Counted from the first letter of the stretch, positions 44,712-54,786 are shown. The stretch: DNA of 64,000 bases from Endozoicomonas montiporae CL-33 (GCF_001583435.1 NZ_CP013251.1:1943617-2007616), one strand, 5' to 3'. Numbers and translations are program-made. The notes: a model not told the origin generated them from the sequence alone.

Positions 44712-45010
44712 AACCTTTGCTTTTCTCTTGCCTGTTTATCGTCTTAACCGTGCCAGTTGCAGGCTGTTCCGGGTGCTTTTTACCGCAGCAACCGACGAAG
44801 ATAGCCATTCAGCAGCAGGCCGATGGTCGTTATGGTGTTGTGGTCAAAGACTGTACGCCTTATGCATTGTCGGATATTAAAGCGGCTCAGCATGGCTGTT
44901 ATGTGGAGAACAGTCGGTTTCAGTCCATGGTCAACCCGGAAAAAATACTGCCAGTGTCTGATACATCAGACGGTAAACGACCCACTGCGGGTTCCTATGA
45001 GTTGCAGTAA
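44708..45010 (+). CDS. Small lipoprotein in the CpaD/RcpB position
   Basis: 100 residues. Lipobox VAGC (residues 17-20) after a signal stretch. Four further cysteines (CSGC..., DCT, HGC). It sits where the lipoprotein CpaD/RcpB is coded in other tad loci but is only half as long, so it may be a diverged pilotin or an unrelated lipoprotein. Confidence 0.7.
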   Translation: MKPLLFSCLFIVLTVPVAGCSGCFLPQQPTKIAIQQQADGRYGVVVKDCTPYALSDIKAAQHGCYVENSRFQSMVNPEKILPVSDTSDGKRPTAGSYELQ

Positions 45011-45024
45011 GTAAGGAGATTGGC

Positions 45025-46521
45025 ATGTTGGAACTCACAAAAGAATTGTCCAGAGACCGGGCTGAAACCCGTTCAGGTGGTGACTTGGTCAAAGACGATG
45101 TCAGTCTGATTCTGTATCAGACCAAAGCCTGTTTCAATCTTCTGAAAGAAGCCATGTTGTGCGAAGGATTGGCTGCACCATCCGGACAGTCCTGCCCCAT
45201 TGAACAGGTGTCTGGTGTGATGGCTAAGGCTGAAGAGCCGTTGTTGTTTATCGAAGTGGAAGACTGTCCGTTTGAAGTGGCGTTGTCACTAAAACAACAG
45301 GTTTCCCACAACACTCGGGTCATACTGATTGGTCGGGAAGACCGGATCAGTACGTATCGGGCACTGGAAGAAATGGGTTTTTATTATCTTCTGTGGCCTG
45401 CTGAAAAAAGTGAAGTCATCAGCTTTCTTCAGGCGCTAATGGACGACGTTCATCGTTCAAAAGGCCCGCACTTTGCCCGAACCGCCATGCGCATTGCCGT
45501 GGTCAGCCTGAAAGGAGGCACTGGCTGTACTCTGGTGGCTGCGGAAATGGCGTACGGTCTGGGAAGAATGACACGACAACCGGTTATCATTGCCGATCAC
45601 GGGTATTGTCAGAGCAATATGGCGATCATGCTGGGCAAAAAAGATCTGGCACGGCGACCTATTTCCGAGGAAGGCTTCAGGCATCACACCCTGACCAATA
45701 TTCTTGATCCTGTGGGAGTTCAGAGTCAGCTGGTTCGGGTCGAGTCCGGCATCAGTTATCTGGGCTTTGAGTCCAGAGAGGTTGACTCTGCCCAGATGCG
45801 AGAGTACACCCACAACATGATCGCGACCCAACTGCGTGATACCAACTTTATTATTGAAGATTATTCCGCGTCCGTGAACTTCTATCCGGACCCTCAATGG
45901 TTATGCCCGTCAGTAGATTGTGTGTTGTTGGTGGTGCAGCCTTCATTGTCTGGTTTGCATGAAACCAGAGAGTTTCTCCGACAGTTCAGGGCTGAAATGG
46001 CCAACTGTGATGACCCAGCCCGTTTGTTGGTGGTGGTGAACCATTGTGTACCGCCGGACACCATTGATAAAGCCATGGTGGAACAGTTTCTGGATTATCC
46101 GGTGAGTATGGAGCTGCCTTTCCAGAAGCACTGTGAAACCTGGCTGACGTCAGGCAAACGGTTTATGGATGGGAAGAATTCACTGGCACAGCCTTTTCAA
46201 CAACTGGTGCGCATCGTACTGGGTCAGCCAGTAGAAAAACCGCAGTCGTTATTGCAGCGGCTGAAAGGATTAATGCCGAGCAGCAGGAACGAAAAAACTT
46301 CAAAACGTTCTGTGCCGACCCTGTCGGAACTCAACGACAACCCGATGCCGGTGGAACATAAAACCGACCCGGAAACAATGGAACCACCTTTAAAGACCGA
46401 AACATCAGCGTTTAAAAGCGACAGTAACAAAGCATCTAACCCTGTCCACTTAGCCTCTGTCCACTCAGCCTTTGGCGGGCTGAGTGGTCATCAGGCCAAA
46501 GAGGGGGAGCAGAATGTATAG
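45025..46521 (+). CDS. tadZ: TadZ/CpaE pilus localisation ATPase-like protein
   Basis: 498 residues. N-terminal receiver-like region (residues 20-150), then a ParA/MinD-like fold with deviant Walker A LKGGTGCTLVAAEMAYG near residue 163. Role: places the pilus machine at the cell pole. The last 100 residues are a low-complexity tail. Confidence 0.9.
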   Translation: MLELTKELSRDRAETRSGGDLVKDDVSLILYQTKACFNLLKEAMLCEGLAAPSGQSCPIEQVSGVMAKAEEPLLFIEVEDCPFEVALSLKQQVSHNTRVILIGREDRISTYRALEEMGFYYLLWPAEKSEVISFLQALMDDVHRSKGPHFARTAMRIAVVSLKGGTGCTLVAAEMAYGLGRMTRQPVIIADHGYCQSNMAIMLGKKDLARRPISEEGFRHHTLTNILDPVGVQSQLVRVESGISYLGFESREVDSAQMREYTHNMIATQLRDTNFIIEDYSASVNFYPDPQWLCPSVDCVLLVVQPSLSGLHETREFLRQFRAEMANCDDPARLLVVVNHCVPPDTIDKAMVEQFLDYPVSMELPFQKHCETWLTSGKRFMDGKNSLAQPFQQLVRIVLGQPVEKPQSLLQRLKGLMPSSRNEKTSKRSVPTLSELNDNPMPVEHKTDPETMEPPLKTETSAFKSDSNKASNPVHLASVHSAFGGLSGHQAKEGEQNV

Positions 46522-47791
46522 TGTGCAGGACGTTTACCTGAAACTCAGAACGCGTATTTTTGATGCACTGGACGCCGAAGCGGTGAGTCAACTGGCGTCG
46601 GAACGTTTGAAAGACCAGCTTCGCACCGCTGTGGACACGCTGGTGGACAAGGAAGCGGTGCAGATTCCGGTGCTGGTGCGCTACGAGTTTGTTGACCGGC
46701 TGATGGATGAGATTAAAGGGTTTGGCCCTTTGCAGCCTTTGATTGATGACGATGATATTTCAGACATTATGGTGAATGGTTCGGGCTGTGTGTATGTCGA
46801 ACGGAAAGGGAAACTGTCCCGAACCGATGTTACCTTTATTGATGAAAGTCAGTTGTTGGGTATTGCCAAGCGTATTGCAGCGCTGGCAGGGCGTCGGGTC
46901 GATGAATCGCAACCCTTGTGTGATGCCCGGCTGCCTGATGGCAGTCGGGTCAATATCGCTATTCCACCCATAACGCTTGACGGTTCTGCCATTTCCATTC
47001 GCAAATTCGGACGCCGCGAGCTGTCACTGGAGCAGATGGTGAACTTCGGCACCTTGTCCATTGCCATGGCAAGGGTGTTGGCAGTGGCTGCCAGTTGTCG
47101 TCTGAATATCCTGATTTCCGGTGGTACCGGTTCCGGTAAAACCACCCTGTTAAATGCCTTGTCGAAGTATATCTCTGATTCTGAACGGGTGATTACCATT
47201 GAAGACGCGGCCGAGCTGAAATTGCAGCAGCCCCATGTTGTTCGTATGGAAACCCGTCCACCTGGCATAGAAAACACCGGTTGTATCGATCAGCGGGATC
47301 TGGTCATTAATTCCCTGCGAATGCGCCCTGACCGGATTATTGTGGGCGAGTGTCGGGGCGGTGAAGCCTTCGAAATGTTGCAGGCGATGAATACAGGGCA
47401 CGACGGTTCAATGTCTACCCTGCACGCTAACACTCCCAGAGATGCTTTAGCCAGAGTCGAGAGTATGGTGATGATGGCGGCACCGAATCTGCCGCTGGAA
47501 TCCATTCGCCGGAACATTACCAGTGCCGTTGACCTGATTGTTCAGGTGTCCCGGTTGCACGATGGCAGTCGCAAGATCATCAGCATCAGTGAAGTGATTG
47601 GTATGGAAGGCGACAGTGTGGTGATGGAAGAAGTATTCCGGTTTGAGCCTTCTGCTACACAGCCTGACCAGATGGTGACAGGGCAGTTTACCACGGCAGG
47701 TCTGATGGGCCGTTCGGCACTGCGCACCAAGGCGCGTTTCTTTGGTATGGAAGAAACCCTTGAACACGCGTTTCAGGAGAGACAGTTATGA
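46514..47791 (+). CDS. tadA: Tad secretion ATPase
   Basis: 425 residues from ATG 46514 inside the tadZ end, chosen for the AGGGGGAG SD. It powers pilus assembly. Walker A SGGTGSGKTTLLNAL, Asp box/Walker B RIIVGECRGGEAFEML, His box GHDGSMSTLHANTPRDAL. Complete. Confidence 0.96.
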   Translation: MYSVQDVYLKLRTRIFDALDAEAVSQLASERLKDQLRTAVDTLVDKEAVQIPVLVRYEFVDRLMDEIKGFGPLQPLIDDDDISDIMVNGSGCVYVERKGKLSRTDVTFIDESQLLGIAKRIAALAGRRVDESQPLCDARLPDGSRVNIAIPPITLDGSAISIRKFGRRELSLEQMVNFGTLSIAMARVLAVAASCRLNILISGGTGSGKTTLLNALSKYISDSERVITIEDAAELKLQQPHVVRMETRPPGIENTGCIDQRDLVINSLRMRPDRIIVGECRGGEAFEMLQAMNTGHDGSMSTLHANTPRDALARVESMVMMAAPNLPLESIRRNITSAVDLIVQVSRLHDGSRKIISISEVIGMEGDSVVMEEVFRFEPSATQPDQMVTGQFTTAGLMGRSALRTKARFFGMEETLEHAFQERQL

Positions 47792-48696
47792 TCTGGTCAC
47801 TATTGATTGGGCTGTCTGTTGTTCTGTTGTTGCTTTATTGGCAAAAACCTTCAGATCCTCTGGCCTTTATTCGCATGGATGACGAGTCCAAACAGCAGAA
47901 AACGACGAGCGCCGTAAATATGTCGGCGTTGGCCGATGAGCCTTTTAAAGCCAGAGTCAAAAATGGTGTTAACAATTTCAAAGTGCGTGTGGGAGCGCGC
48001 TTCCGGCTTAAAGTGGCTGCTTTTCTGTTGTTGACGGTGGTGCTGGCCTGGTTTTGCCAACCCTACCTTTCAGAAGTGCCTTTAGTGGTCTTGTGGCTTC
48101 TGATCTTTGTCGTTTGCTCACTGGTGGTAGTGCGTGGTTTGCAAGTGTATGAGCGCAAGCAGTTTGATGCGTCATTTCCCAATGCCCTTAATATGCTGTC
48201 GGGTGCGGTCAGTTCCGGCGAGAGCCTGATGCACGCCATCATCTTTGTTGGTGATTCCTTGCAGGGTGTGGTGGGCAAGGAGTTTAAGCTGATGGGGCAG
48301 CGGCTCAGTATGGGGCAGGCGCCGGATGAGGTGCTGGCGAAGTCCTGTCACCGTTTTCCTTATGCGCCTTTTTATTTCTTTGTGATTACCCTCAGAGCCA
48401 ACATCAACCGGGGTGGACAGCTGAAAGAAATTATTCGCAACCTCAATCAGGTAATGTTTAACAGCGAAGCACTGCAAAAGAAAAAGAAGGCGCTGACGTC
48501 TGAAGCAAGAATGTCTGCCCGCATTGTAGCCGCTATACCGATCTGTTTTCTGGTCATGATGAAATACATGAGCCCGGATAACTATGACTTTGTGATGAAT
48601 GATCCTGCGGGACAACCTGTTTTTTATTATGTGCTGATCAGTGAAATGATCGGGCTCGGGATTATCTGGATGTTAATGAAGCGAGTGCAGGGGTAA
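47788..48696 (+). CDS. tadB: Tad inner-membrane platform protein B
   Basis: 302 residues. GspF/T2SS_F domain in the second half (NMLSGAVSSGESLMHAI), with membrane segments at each end. Overlaps tadA by 4 nt; tadB and tadC form the platform for TadA. Confidence 0.93.
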   Translation: MIWSLLIGLSVVLLLLYWQKPSDPLAFIRMDDESKQQKTTSAVNMSALADEPFKARVKNGVNNFKVRVGARFRLKVAAFLLLTVVLAWFCQPYLSEVPLVVLWLLIFVVCSLVVVRGLQVYERKQFDASFPNALNMLSGAVSSGESLMHAIIFVGDSLQGVVGKEFKLMGQRLSMGQAPDEVLAKSCHRFPYAPFYFFVITLRANINRGGQLKEIIRNLNQVMFNSEALQKKKKALTSEARMSARIVAAIPICFLVMMKYMSPDNYDFVMNDPAGQPVFYYVLISEMIGLGIIWMLMKRVQG

Positions 48697-48699
48697 GTG

Positions 48700-49557
48700 A
48701 TGACACCATTAATCAGTCTTCTGGTCTCTCTGATTTTTGCCACGTTGCTGATTGTGGTGATGGATCGTTATTTTACCCGTCAGACGGTGCGTAGCTGGCT
48801 GGGCTTGTCTCATTCCATTACCGGTTGGAAAACCTTGTTTGATGTGTTCGAGCATAAGCTGGCTTATCGTCGCAAAGACGTTGAAACCAGCCTGATGCGT
48901 GCCGGTATTTATAACGCCAGAATCGCTGTTTTTTATTTTCCGGCAAAGATTGCAGTGGCTGTGATTCTGGTGTCGCTGACGTTTCTGTTCAGTGACGAAC
49001 TGGGCTATGAAACCTTTTCCGAGCAGCTGCCTCTCGCGTTTGCCGCTCTGGTGTCTGTGATTCTGGTTCCTGATCTGTGGCTGCAGAAACGCCAGAAAAA
49101 ACGCATACGTAAAGTGTCGTCAGAGCTGCCTTATGTGATTGACCTGATGGCGGTGTGTATTCAGACCGGAATGACCATTGAATCTGCCATTGCCTACCTG
49201 GGGGAAGAGCTGAAGAGTTTTGATAAAGACCTTGCCTACGTGATGCGCAGGCTGGATTCGGTATCACGGGTGACCGGTATGACCAGAGCGCTGGACGAGT
49301 TGCTGGAGCACTTTCCCACTAACCAGATGCAGAGCTTTGTTTATACCATCAGCCAGAGTTTGCAGTATGGCAGCTCGATTTATAGCGTGCTGACTACGCT
49401 GTCAGCCAGTATTCGCGAGATCGAGATGCTTGAGCTGGAAGAACGGGTTGGCAAACTGTCGGCAAAAATGTCGGTGCCTCTGATTCTTTTCATTATGTTT
49501 CCCATTGTCATTCTGATTACTGCACCGGGCATTATGAGGATGTTGTCTAATGTTTAA
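48700..49557 (+). CDS. tadC: Tad inner-membrane platform protein C
   Basis: 285 residues from ATG 48700 (GCAGGGG SD 6 nt up; a GTG 3 nt earlier is possible). GspF-type domain ELPYVIDLMAVCIQTGMTIESAI, with C-terminal membrane helices. Overlaps tadD by 8 nt. Confidence 0.93.
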   Translation: MTPLISLLVSLIFATLLIVVMDRYFTRQTVRSWLGLSHSITGWKTLFDVFEHKLAYRRKDVETSLMRAGIYNARIAVFYFPAKIAVAVILVSLTFLFSDELGYETFSEQLPLAFAALVSVILVPDLWLQKRQKKRIRKVSSELPYVIDLMAVCIQTGMTIESAIAYLGEELKSFDKDLAYVMRRLDSVSRVTGMTRALDELLEHFPTNQMQSFVYTISQSLQYGSSIYSVLTTLSASIREIEMLELEERVGKLSAKMSVPLILFIMFPIVILITAPGIMRMLSNV

Positions 49558-50305
49558 AACGTATTCATGGATTGTTGTATTGCTGGTGCCGCTGATGATT
49601 CAGGGGTGTACGACAACGGGGCAAGTCGTTACGGATATTGATGCGCCCAATGAGGCATTGTTGCAGGCTGCAGGTAATCATGCGGGTTTGATTGAGCTTT
49701 ATAAGACCCGGTTAATGAACGCTGGCAATGTGCAGGAACAGGATCAGTGCCGTTATCAGCTGGGTCAGGCTTATTTAGCAATGTCTGACCCCGAATCCAC
49801 CTTGTTTTATATCAAGCCGGTGACGGATGAAGGGCGTGGAAATGATCAGCTCTGGCTGTTGAAATCGCGGGCTTATCTGGCGCTGGATCAGCCGGATAAA
49901 TCACTTTACTGTGCAGAAACGGCACTGGCTATAAAGAACAATAATCCTTATGTACACAACCAGCTGGGACAGGTGTACGCACGAGTGGGTGATTATGCCG
50001 GGTCACGCGCTGCGTTTACTGAAGCAAGAGTGTTGATGCTGGACGATGTGATTGTCAAAAATAACCTGGCCATGCTGGACATTCTGGAAAGCGATTACGA
50101 TTCTGCCGTCAGACGACTGATGCCGGTTTATAACGCGGGTCAGGCGGACGACACGGTAAAAGCCAACCTGGTACTGGCGCTGGTGCGCAGTGGCCGTTAT
50201 GACGAGTTTGTGTCGGTCATGCAGTCGGCTGAAACAGAAGAAGAACGAGTGGTGCTGTTCAGTATTCTTGCGGCGCTGGAGCCTGTCATTCGAAACAGGG
50301 AGTAA
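49550..50305 (+). CDS. tadD: Tad lipoprotein with TPR repeats
   Basis: 251 residues. Lipobox MIQGC near residue 19, then TPR-like repeats (QLGQAYLAMSDPES, KSRAYLALDQPDK, QLGQVYARVGDYAG). Supports secretin and pilus assembly. Confidence 0.9.
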   Translation: MFKTYSWIVVLLVPLMIQGCTTTGQVVTDIDAPNEALLQAAGNHAGLIELYKTRLMNAGNVQEQDQCRYQLGQAYLAMSDPESTLFYIKPVTDEGRGNDQLWLLKSRAYLALDQPDKSLYCAETALAIKNNNPYVHNQLGQVYARVGDYAGSRAAFTEARVLMLDDVIVKNNLAMLDILESDYDSAVRRLMPVYNAGQADDTVKANLVLALVRSGRYDEFVSVMQSAETEEERVVLFSILAALEPVIRNRE

Positions 50306-50310
50306 CCGTT

Positions 50311-50820
50311 ATGAACCCTGTACCGGTCAAGAAAAAGAAACAGCAGGGTGTGGTCGCCATTGAAACCGCTTTGGGGTTGTTTGGCTTTCTGTTGATGATC
50401 TTCTACTGGATGGAAGTCAGTTACATGGGCTTTGTTTCTGCTCTGATGGATTACACCGTGTCGGAAGTGAGTCGCGAGGCAAGAACCGGCAATCATCAGG
50501 GCAATTATCAGGCGGTGGTCGAAAGGGCTGTGTTTAACAGTACCGATTCACTCTGGATGCAGTTTCTTGATACGTCAAAGATTACGGTGTCTGTACGCTT
50601 TTTCAAGGGTGTTGACCAGTTGGCAGAGGATGATTGTGAACTGGTCGCTGGAGATTGTCCGTCAGGTGCACCACGGTGGTCACCAATAGCGGTCTATCAG
50701 GTGTCATACCCCTATCAGCCATTATCGTTTGCGTTGTTTTCCGAGCCGAATCATTCAATGCGCATCAGTCGTGAAGTCATTGCGATTCAGGAGTATGAAC
50801 GGGATGAATTTGATGGTTAG
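50311..50820 (+). CDS. tadE: Pseudopilin TadE
   Basis: 169 residues. Processing motif QQG-VVAIETALGLFGFLLMI with E5, then a long periplasmic domain. A minor pilin-like partner of Flp. Confidence 0.88.
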   Translation: MNPVPVKKKKQQGVVAIETALGLFGFLLMIFYWMEVSYMGFVSALMDYTVSEVSREARTGNHQGNYQAVVERAVFNSTDSLWMQFLDTSKITVSVRFFKGVDQLAEDDCELVAGDCPSGAPRWSPIAVYQVSYPYQPLSFALFSEPNHSMRISREVIAIQEYERDEFDG

Positions 50821-51391
50821 ACGACGTTTTTCAGGCATTGGGCAAAGGGGTGTCTTTACCATTGAATTTGCCCTGATTGCTTCATTTATTGCGCTTGTGC
50901 TGGTGTTTATTTCCGATATGGCAGCCCGGCAAACGTTGCAGGGACACTTGCAACGGCTTAGTTACTCGGGCGTCAACGTGATCAAAGAGCGCACCCAGCT
51001 GTATGGCAGCACCAGTGGTTTGATGACACATAAGCAGGCGAGTCAGCTGTTCGAGATTCTCAAACGTTCCATGTCCCGTACTATAAGTGGTTTTCAAGCG
51101 GATAAAATCGGGCTGCACATTGAACAGGTGATGTTTAATGATGCCGGAAACTGCTCCGGAAACCAGAACGATGACGCTTGTCGGCTTGCCTCGTTTTCTC
51201 TCGGTGGCTCGGGCTGTCGGTCAGTGATTCCGGTGCAAAACAGAACGGAACTGTTTTTGAAAACCAGCTGGGGCAACCCGATTTCGCTGTATCAGGTGAC
51301 CTTGTGTTATGAGGCACCCAACTGGTATGGAAATGTGATAGGTGATGATTTTTCAAAACTGCAATCCACGGCATTTATGATGGGGCGCTGA
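50804..51391 (+). CDS. tadF: Pseudopilin TadF
   Basis: 195 residues from ATG 50804, overlapping the end of tadE; nearby ATGs at 50795 and 50813 are possible. Processing motif QRG-VFTIEFALIASFIAL with E5. Four cysteines in the periplasmic part, so disulfides are likely. Confidence 0.85.
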   Translation: MNLMVRRRFSGIGQRGVFTIEFALIASFIALVLVFISDMAARQTLQGHLQRLSYSGVNVIKERTQLYGSTSGLMTHKQASQLFEILKRSMSRTISGFQADKIGLHIEQVMFNDAGNCSGNQNDDACRLASFSLGGSGCRSVIPVQNRTELFLKTSWGNPISLYQVTLCYEAPNWYGNVIGDDFSKLQSTAFMMGR

Positions 51392-51407
51392 ACACTCGGA
51401 GGTTGTT

Positions 51408-52793
51408 ATGAAGCCGATAGCAAGCAAAGTTAGACAACGGGGTGTCGCGGTCATTTTATTTGCCATTATGCTACCGGTTCTGATGGGTATGCTGGTGCTG
51501 GGCGTTGAGGGTGCGCGATTTTTAAGAGTCAAGGCCGATGTCGGGGATGCTGTAGAAGTCGCCAGTCTGGCATTAAGTGCCCGTGATGAGCTGGATGCTG
51601 AAAAAAACCGGCGTCTTGCCACCACCTATATAGAAGCCTTGGTACCAAATGCCGGCATTTCACAGGTTCAGGTGAAACGTACTGACTGTGAGGATAATCG
51701 CAATGTGTGTGATCCGAATCAGCCGGATCGTTTTACCGAGTATGAAGTTAGTGCTGTGGCAACGTTTCAAAGCTGGTTTCCCGGGTTTTCGGAAAGTGGT
51801 TTTGGTTTTGATCGGTCGGTTAGGGTGTCATCCAAAGCGGTGTCCCGAAAATATCAGGGTGTGGGTGCGGTTGATGTGTTTTTGGTGGCGGATTTTTCCG
51901 GGTCGATGAATTTTGACTGGGATTGTAGCGAAAGCTGTTCTCAAAGGCCGGATGACGAAAGCAATCGCATTAATAAATTGATGGCTGTTGTTAAGGATGT
52001 TGCAGAGGAACTCGAGAAGCAATCAAGGATTTATGATGTCGAAAATACAATAGCTTTAATACCCTTTAACCTGACAACAAGGGATTATGACTCTTCAGGT
52101 ACCCTCTGTCGTGTACAACAAGCTATTTATTCGGACAGTAAGACAAATGTTGAGAAAATGTTTGATGAGAAAGAGTGTATTAAGCTAGCCGGTTCCGCCC
52201 TGGAGAATTTCAAGGGCGATAAAGCGAATTTTCACACAATAGATTCTACAAATAATGCTGACAGTTTGATTAAAGAACTGAAGGAGATGACGGCGAACCA
52301 CGGAACGGCATCTTTCGAGGGGATAATCAGGTCAGCACAGCTTGCTAATCAGCCTTATCCAAAACTTGTTAACCCAAGAAGGCTGATAATTGTTTTATCT
52401 GATGGCAAGGATAAAGGAAAGCTTTATTGGTGCACGTCCTACAAGAAAAAGTCAGGTAAGTGTAAAAAATGGTTATCAGCCGATGTTAATACTATCCATC
52501 AAGAGCTGCTGGAACAGGATTATTGCAGTGTGATACGAAAAAAACTTAACAGCTTGACGGTACCAAATAGTAAAGAACCGTCAGAAACTATTCAGGTGCA
52601 GTCGAAAATAGCCGCCATAGGTTTTGGCGCAGGCTACAACATTAAGGGGAATGCCAATATCAATCAGTGCGCCGGCATCGAGAATGTTTATATGGCGGAT
52701 AATGATGACGACATTCGACGTTTGATTTTATACCTGATTGCAGAGGAAATAGGGCATTTGTATGACAGGGGCTATAACAGCAATCCTAGTTGA
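51408..52793 (+). CDS. tadG: TadG, von Willebrand factor A-domain protein
   Basis: 461 residues. TadG-type N-terminal membrane segment (QRGVAVILFAIMLPVLMG), then a VWA domain with a MIDAS motif DFSGSMN near residue 168 and the later TASFEG and LSDGKD. Last gene of the pilus operon. The E5 seen in TadE and TadF is a Leu here, so it is probably not cut as a pilin. Confidence 0.9.
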   Translation: MKPIASKVRQRGVAVILFAIMLPVLMGMLVLGVEGARFLRVKADVGDAVEVASLALSARDELDAEKNRRLATTYIEALVPNAGISQVQVKRTDCEDNRNVCDPNQPDRFTEYEVSAVATFQSWFPGFSESGFGFDRSVRVSSKAVSRKYQGVGAVDVFLVADFSGSMNFDWDCSESCSQRPDDESNRINKLMAVVKDVAEELEKQSRIYDVENTIALIPFNLTTRDYDSSGTLCRVQQAIYSDSKTNVEKMFDEKECIKLAGSALENFKGDKANFHTIDSTNNADSLIKELKEMTANHGTASFEGIIRSAQLANQPYPKLVNPRRLIIVLSDGKDKGKLYWCTSYKKKSGKCKKWLSADVNTIHQELLEQDYCSVIRKKLNSLTVPNSKEPSETIQVQSKIAAIGFGAGYNIKGNANINQCAGIENVYMADNDDDIRRLILYLIAEEIGHLYDRGYNSNPS

Positions 52794-52903
52794 GGATTTG
52801 GCATTCCATTGATAGATGGTATCAAATGTTGATTTTCGGCAATTAACGGTTTTCTGGCGGCAGGTAAACTGTCGCAATAGTGCTGATATGATGATGCCCA
52901 TAC

Positions 52904-53710
52904 ATGAGTAAATACCAACTGTCTCTTGTGTTCTTCACCATTCTTTGCCAGTGGAGCGTAGGTGCTGTTCTGGCCGTGACCATTTACCGTAGCCTGCCTG
53001 GCGTGAATAAGCATCAGTGGAATGCCAAAACGGTGGTTGCTCTGATTTGACTGGCCTGCTTTATTGGTTCTGTCTGCCTGTTCAGTCACTTGGACAGTTG
53101 GCTGCTTGCGATGAATGTGCTGTCGGGTTTCGGGCATTCATGGCTGAGTCGTGAACTGCTGGCTTTGCTGGTGCTTAATGTTTGCACAACACTATGGATG
53201 GTGTCTCATAACCATGATTCCAGAAAACCCTTTCATCAGTGGATGGGGGTGGTGACCAGTATAACAGGCATAATGGCCGTTCTGATGTCGGCTCATGTGT
53301 ATGCATTGCTTCCGTCCCGACCTGAATGGAATACGGTTCTGACGCATCTGACCTTCCTTTGTACCGTACTGGTGCTTGGCATCACCACGGTGATCGTTTT
53401 TATAAGGGCTTATGACAATCTGGTGGTTCCATCCACCATTCGTTACCTGCTGGGGCTGAGTGTGCTTGCCACTCTGGTTGTGGTGACACTCTTTGTCCGG
53501 CATATCGATAAATTTGCTACGCATAACTGGATGACGATGTATCAGCTGGTGGGAACCGTGCTGGGCGGTGCCTTGTTATTTGTTATGGCAGGCAATTCAA
53601 ACCGTTATAAGCCCGAGTGGGTCTTTCTGGTGATGTTGCTGATTCTGAGTGGTGAAGTAGCAGGGCGCGTGTCGTTTTACAGTTCTATGGTGACGCCCGT
53701 ACATTGGTAG
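52904..53710 (+). pseudogene. Second DmsC-like anchor protein with in-frame TGA
   Basis: From ATG 52904 the frame gives MSKYQLSLVFFTILCQWSVG, close to the start of the DmsC above (MSQLSLVFFTVLAQSAVG). Codon 49 (53048-53050) is TGA, then the same frame reads on without a break to TAG 53710 through seven hydrophobic segments and a C-terminal VAGRVSFYSSMV, the DmsC-like end. 268 codons in all. No dmsA or dmsB partner beside it. Most likely a nonsense pseudogene, but could be a sequencing error. Confidence 0.8.
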
Positions 53711-53734
53711 ACTCAAGTGTGTCGGAAATAGTGT

Positions 53735-53759
53735 GAGGGCAAGCACAGCGCTCGCCCTC
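53735..53759. terminator. Hairpin between dmsC-like gene and crotonase gene
   Basis: Arms GAGGGCAAGC and GCTCGCCCTC with one mismatch and a 5-nt loop. It lies between two convergent genes and may terminate both, though there is no T-run. Confidence 0.5.
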
Positions 53760-53770
53760 TGGAGTTGAAA

Positions 53771-54610
53771 TTATTCTAGAGGCGGTGTGACCGTCCACAG
53801 GTCTTCAAATTCAGCCTCGGTTCTCATGGCACTGGCCTGCAGGGCAATGGCCATTTCTCCGGGCTGGAACATACCGCTTTGCCAGGTAGCCATATACTTC
53901 AAACCATCGGCAACGGAGTGGTCCCGGGCAAAATTCATCATTTCTTTACTGCCGGAAACCGCCAGAGGAGAATTGCCGGCAATTTGTCGTGCAATGTCCA
54001 TTACCTGCTGCATCATGGTGTTTTTATCAGGGTAGACGGTGTTGACCAGTCCTGATCGAAGCGCTTCTGCGGATGATAACTTGCGTCCGGTATAAGCCAG
54101 TTCCCGCGCCAGACCTTCCGGCATCACTTTGGGCAGGCGTTGCAGTACCCCGAGGTCTGCTGTCATTCCCAGCTTTGTTTCCTTGACCGAGAAATAAGCG
54201 TCTTCTGTTGCGTAGCGGCAGTCGGCGGCACTGATCAGGTTAATGCCGCCACCAATACAGCCGCCATGGACAGCAGCCAGAACCGGAATTCGAATGGTTT
54301 CCAGTGCCGTGAAGCAATCCTGCAACTGCATCACCATACGCCTGAGGTTTTCTTTGCGGCGGCCTTCTTCGCCAGAGACCAGTTTGGCGGGCGGGTTCAT
54401 AAACACTTCCAGATCCATACCGGCACAAAACAGGGAGCCAGTGCCGGATATCACAATCACCCGCGCACTGGCTTCGGTATCGATGGTTCGAATGGCTTCA
54501 GGGAACTCACGCCAGAAATCCAGATTCATGGCATTACGCTTATCCGGACGGTTCAGTTCGATGGACGCAATACCGGCTTCAATGGTGACGAGTAAACTTT
54601 TATAGGCCAT
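53771..54610 (-). CDS. Crotonase family, dienoyl-CoA isomerase-like
   Basis: 279 residues. Enoyl-CoA hydratase/isomerase fold: oxyanion-hole loops at GTGSLFCAGMDLEVF and AVHGGCIGGGINLISAADCRY. The active-site region SVKETKLGMTADLGVLQRLPKV carries the Glu and Asp positions of delta(3,5)-delta(2,4)-dienoyl-CoA isomerase (ECH1), not the two-Glu pattern of hydratase. Likely works on polyunsaturated fatty acids or a similar CoA thioester. Divergent from the SDR gene. Confidence 0.85.
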   Translation of the reverse strand: MAYKSLLVTIEAGIASIELNRPDKRNAMNLDFWREFPEAIRTIDTEASARVIVISGTGSLFCAGMDLEVFMNPPAKLVSGEEGRRKENLRRMVMQLQDCFTALETIRIPVLAAVHGGCIGGGINLISAADCRYATEDAYFSVKETKLGMTADLGVLQRLPKVMPEGLARELAYTGRKLSSAEALRSGLVNTVYPDKNTMMQQVMDIARQIAGNSPLAVSGSKEMMNFARDHSVADGLKYMATWQSGMFQPGEMAIALQASAMRTEAEFEDLWTVTPPLE

Positions 54611-54715
54611 TTCATTATCCGCTTCTTATTATTTGCCGCCGTCCACAATAAGAAGCTGGCGATAGACTGTCAATCCTGTCAGTGATCGTCGTTAATAACG
54701 GAATGTTATGAAAAT

Positions 54716-54745
54716 CATCATAAGAATTAATTTTTAATTATGATG
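54716..54745. promoter_or_regulatory. Inverted repeat in the crotonase/SDR divergent promoter
   Basis: CATCATAAGAATTAA and TTAATTATGATG are imperfect inverted arms around TTT. Position in the 176-nt divergent gap fits an operator; the TetR gene 55602-56201 is a candidate binder (inference). Confidence 0.4.
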
Positions 54746-54786
54746 GCTTGCCCTTACACTCGGCTTTTTTCTTTTCTGGAATGATC

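Noticed and set aside
53048..53050. In-frame TGA in the dmsC-like gene as a selenocysteine codon
   Set aside because: A membrane anchor has no redox need at this place, no SECIS-like hairpin is visible directly after it, and a nonsense mutation is simpler.
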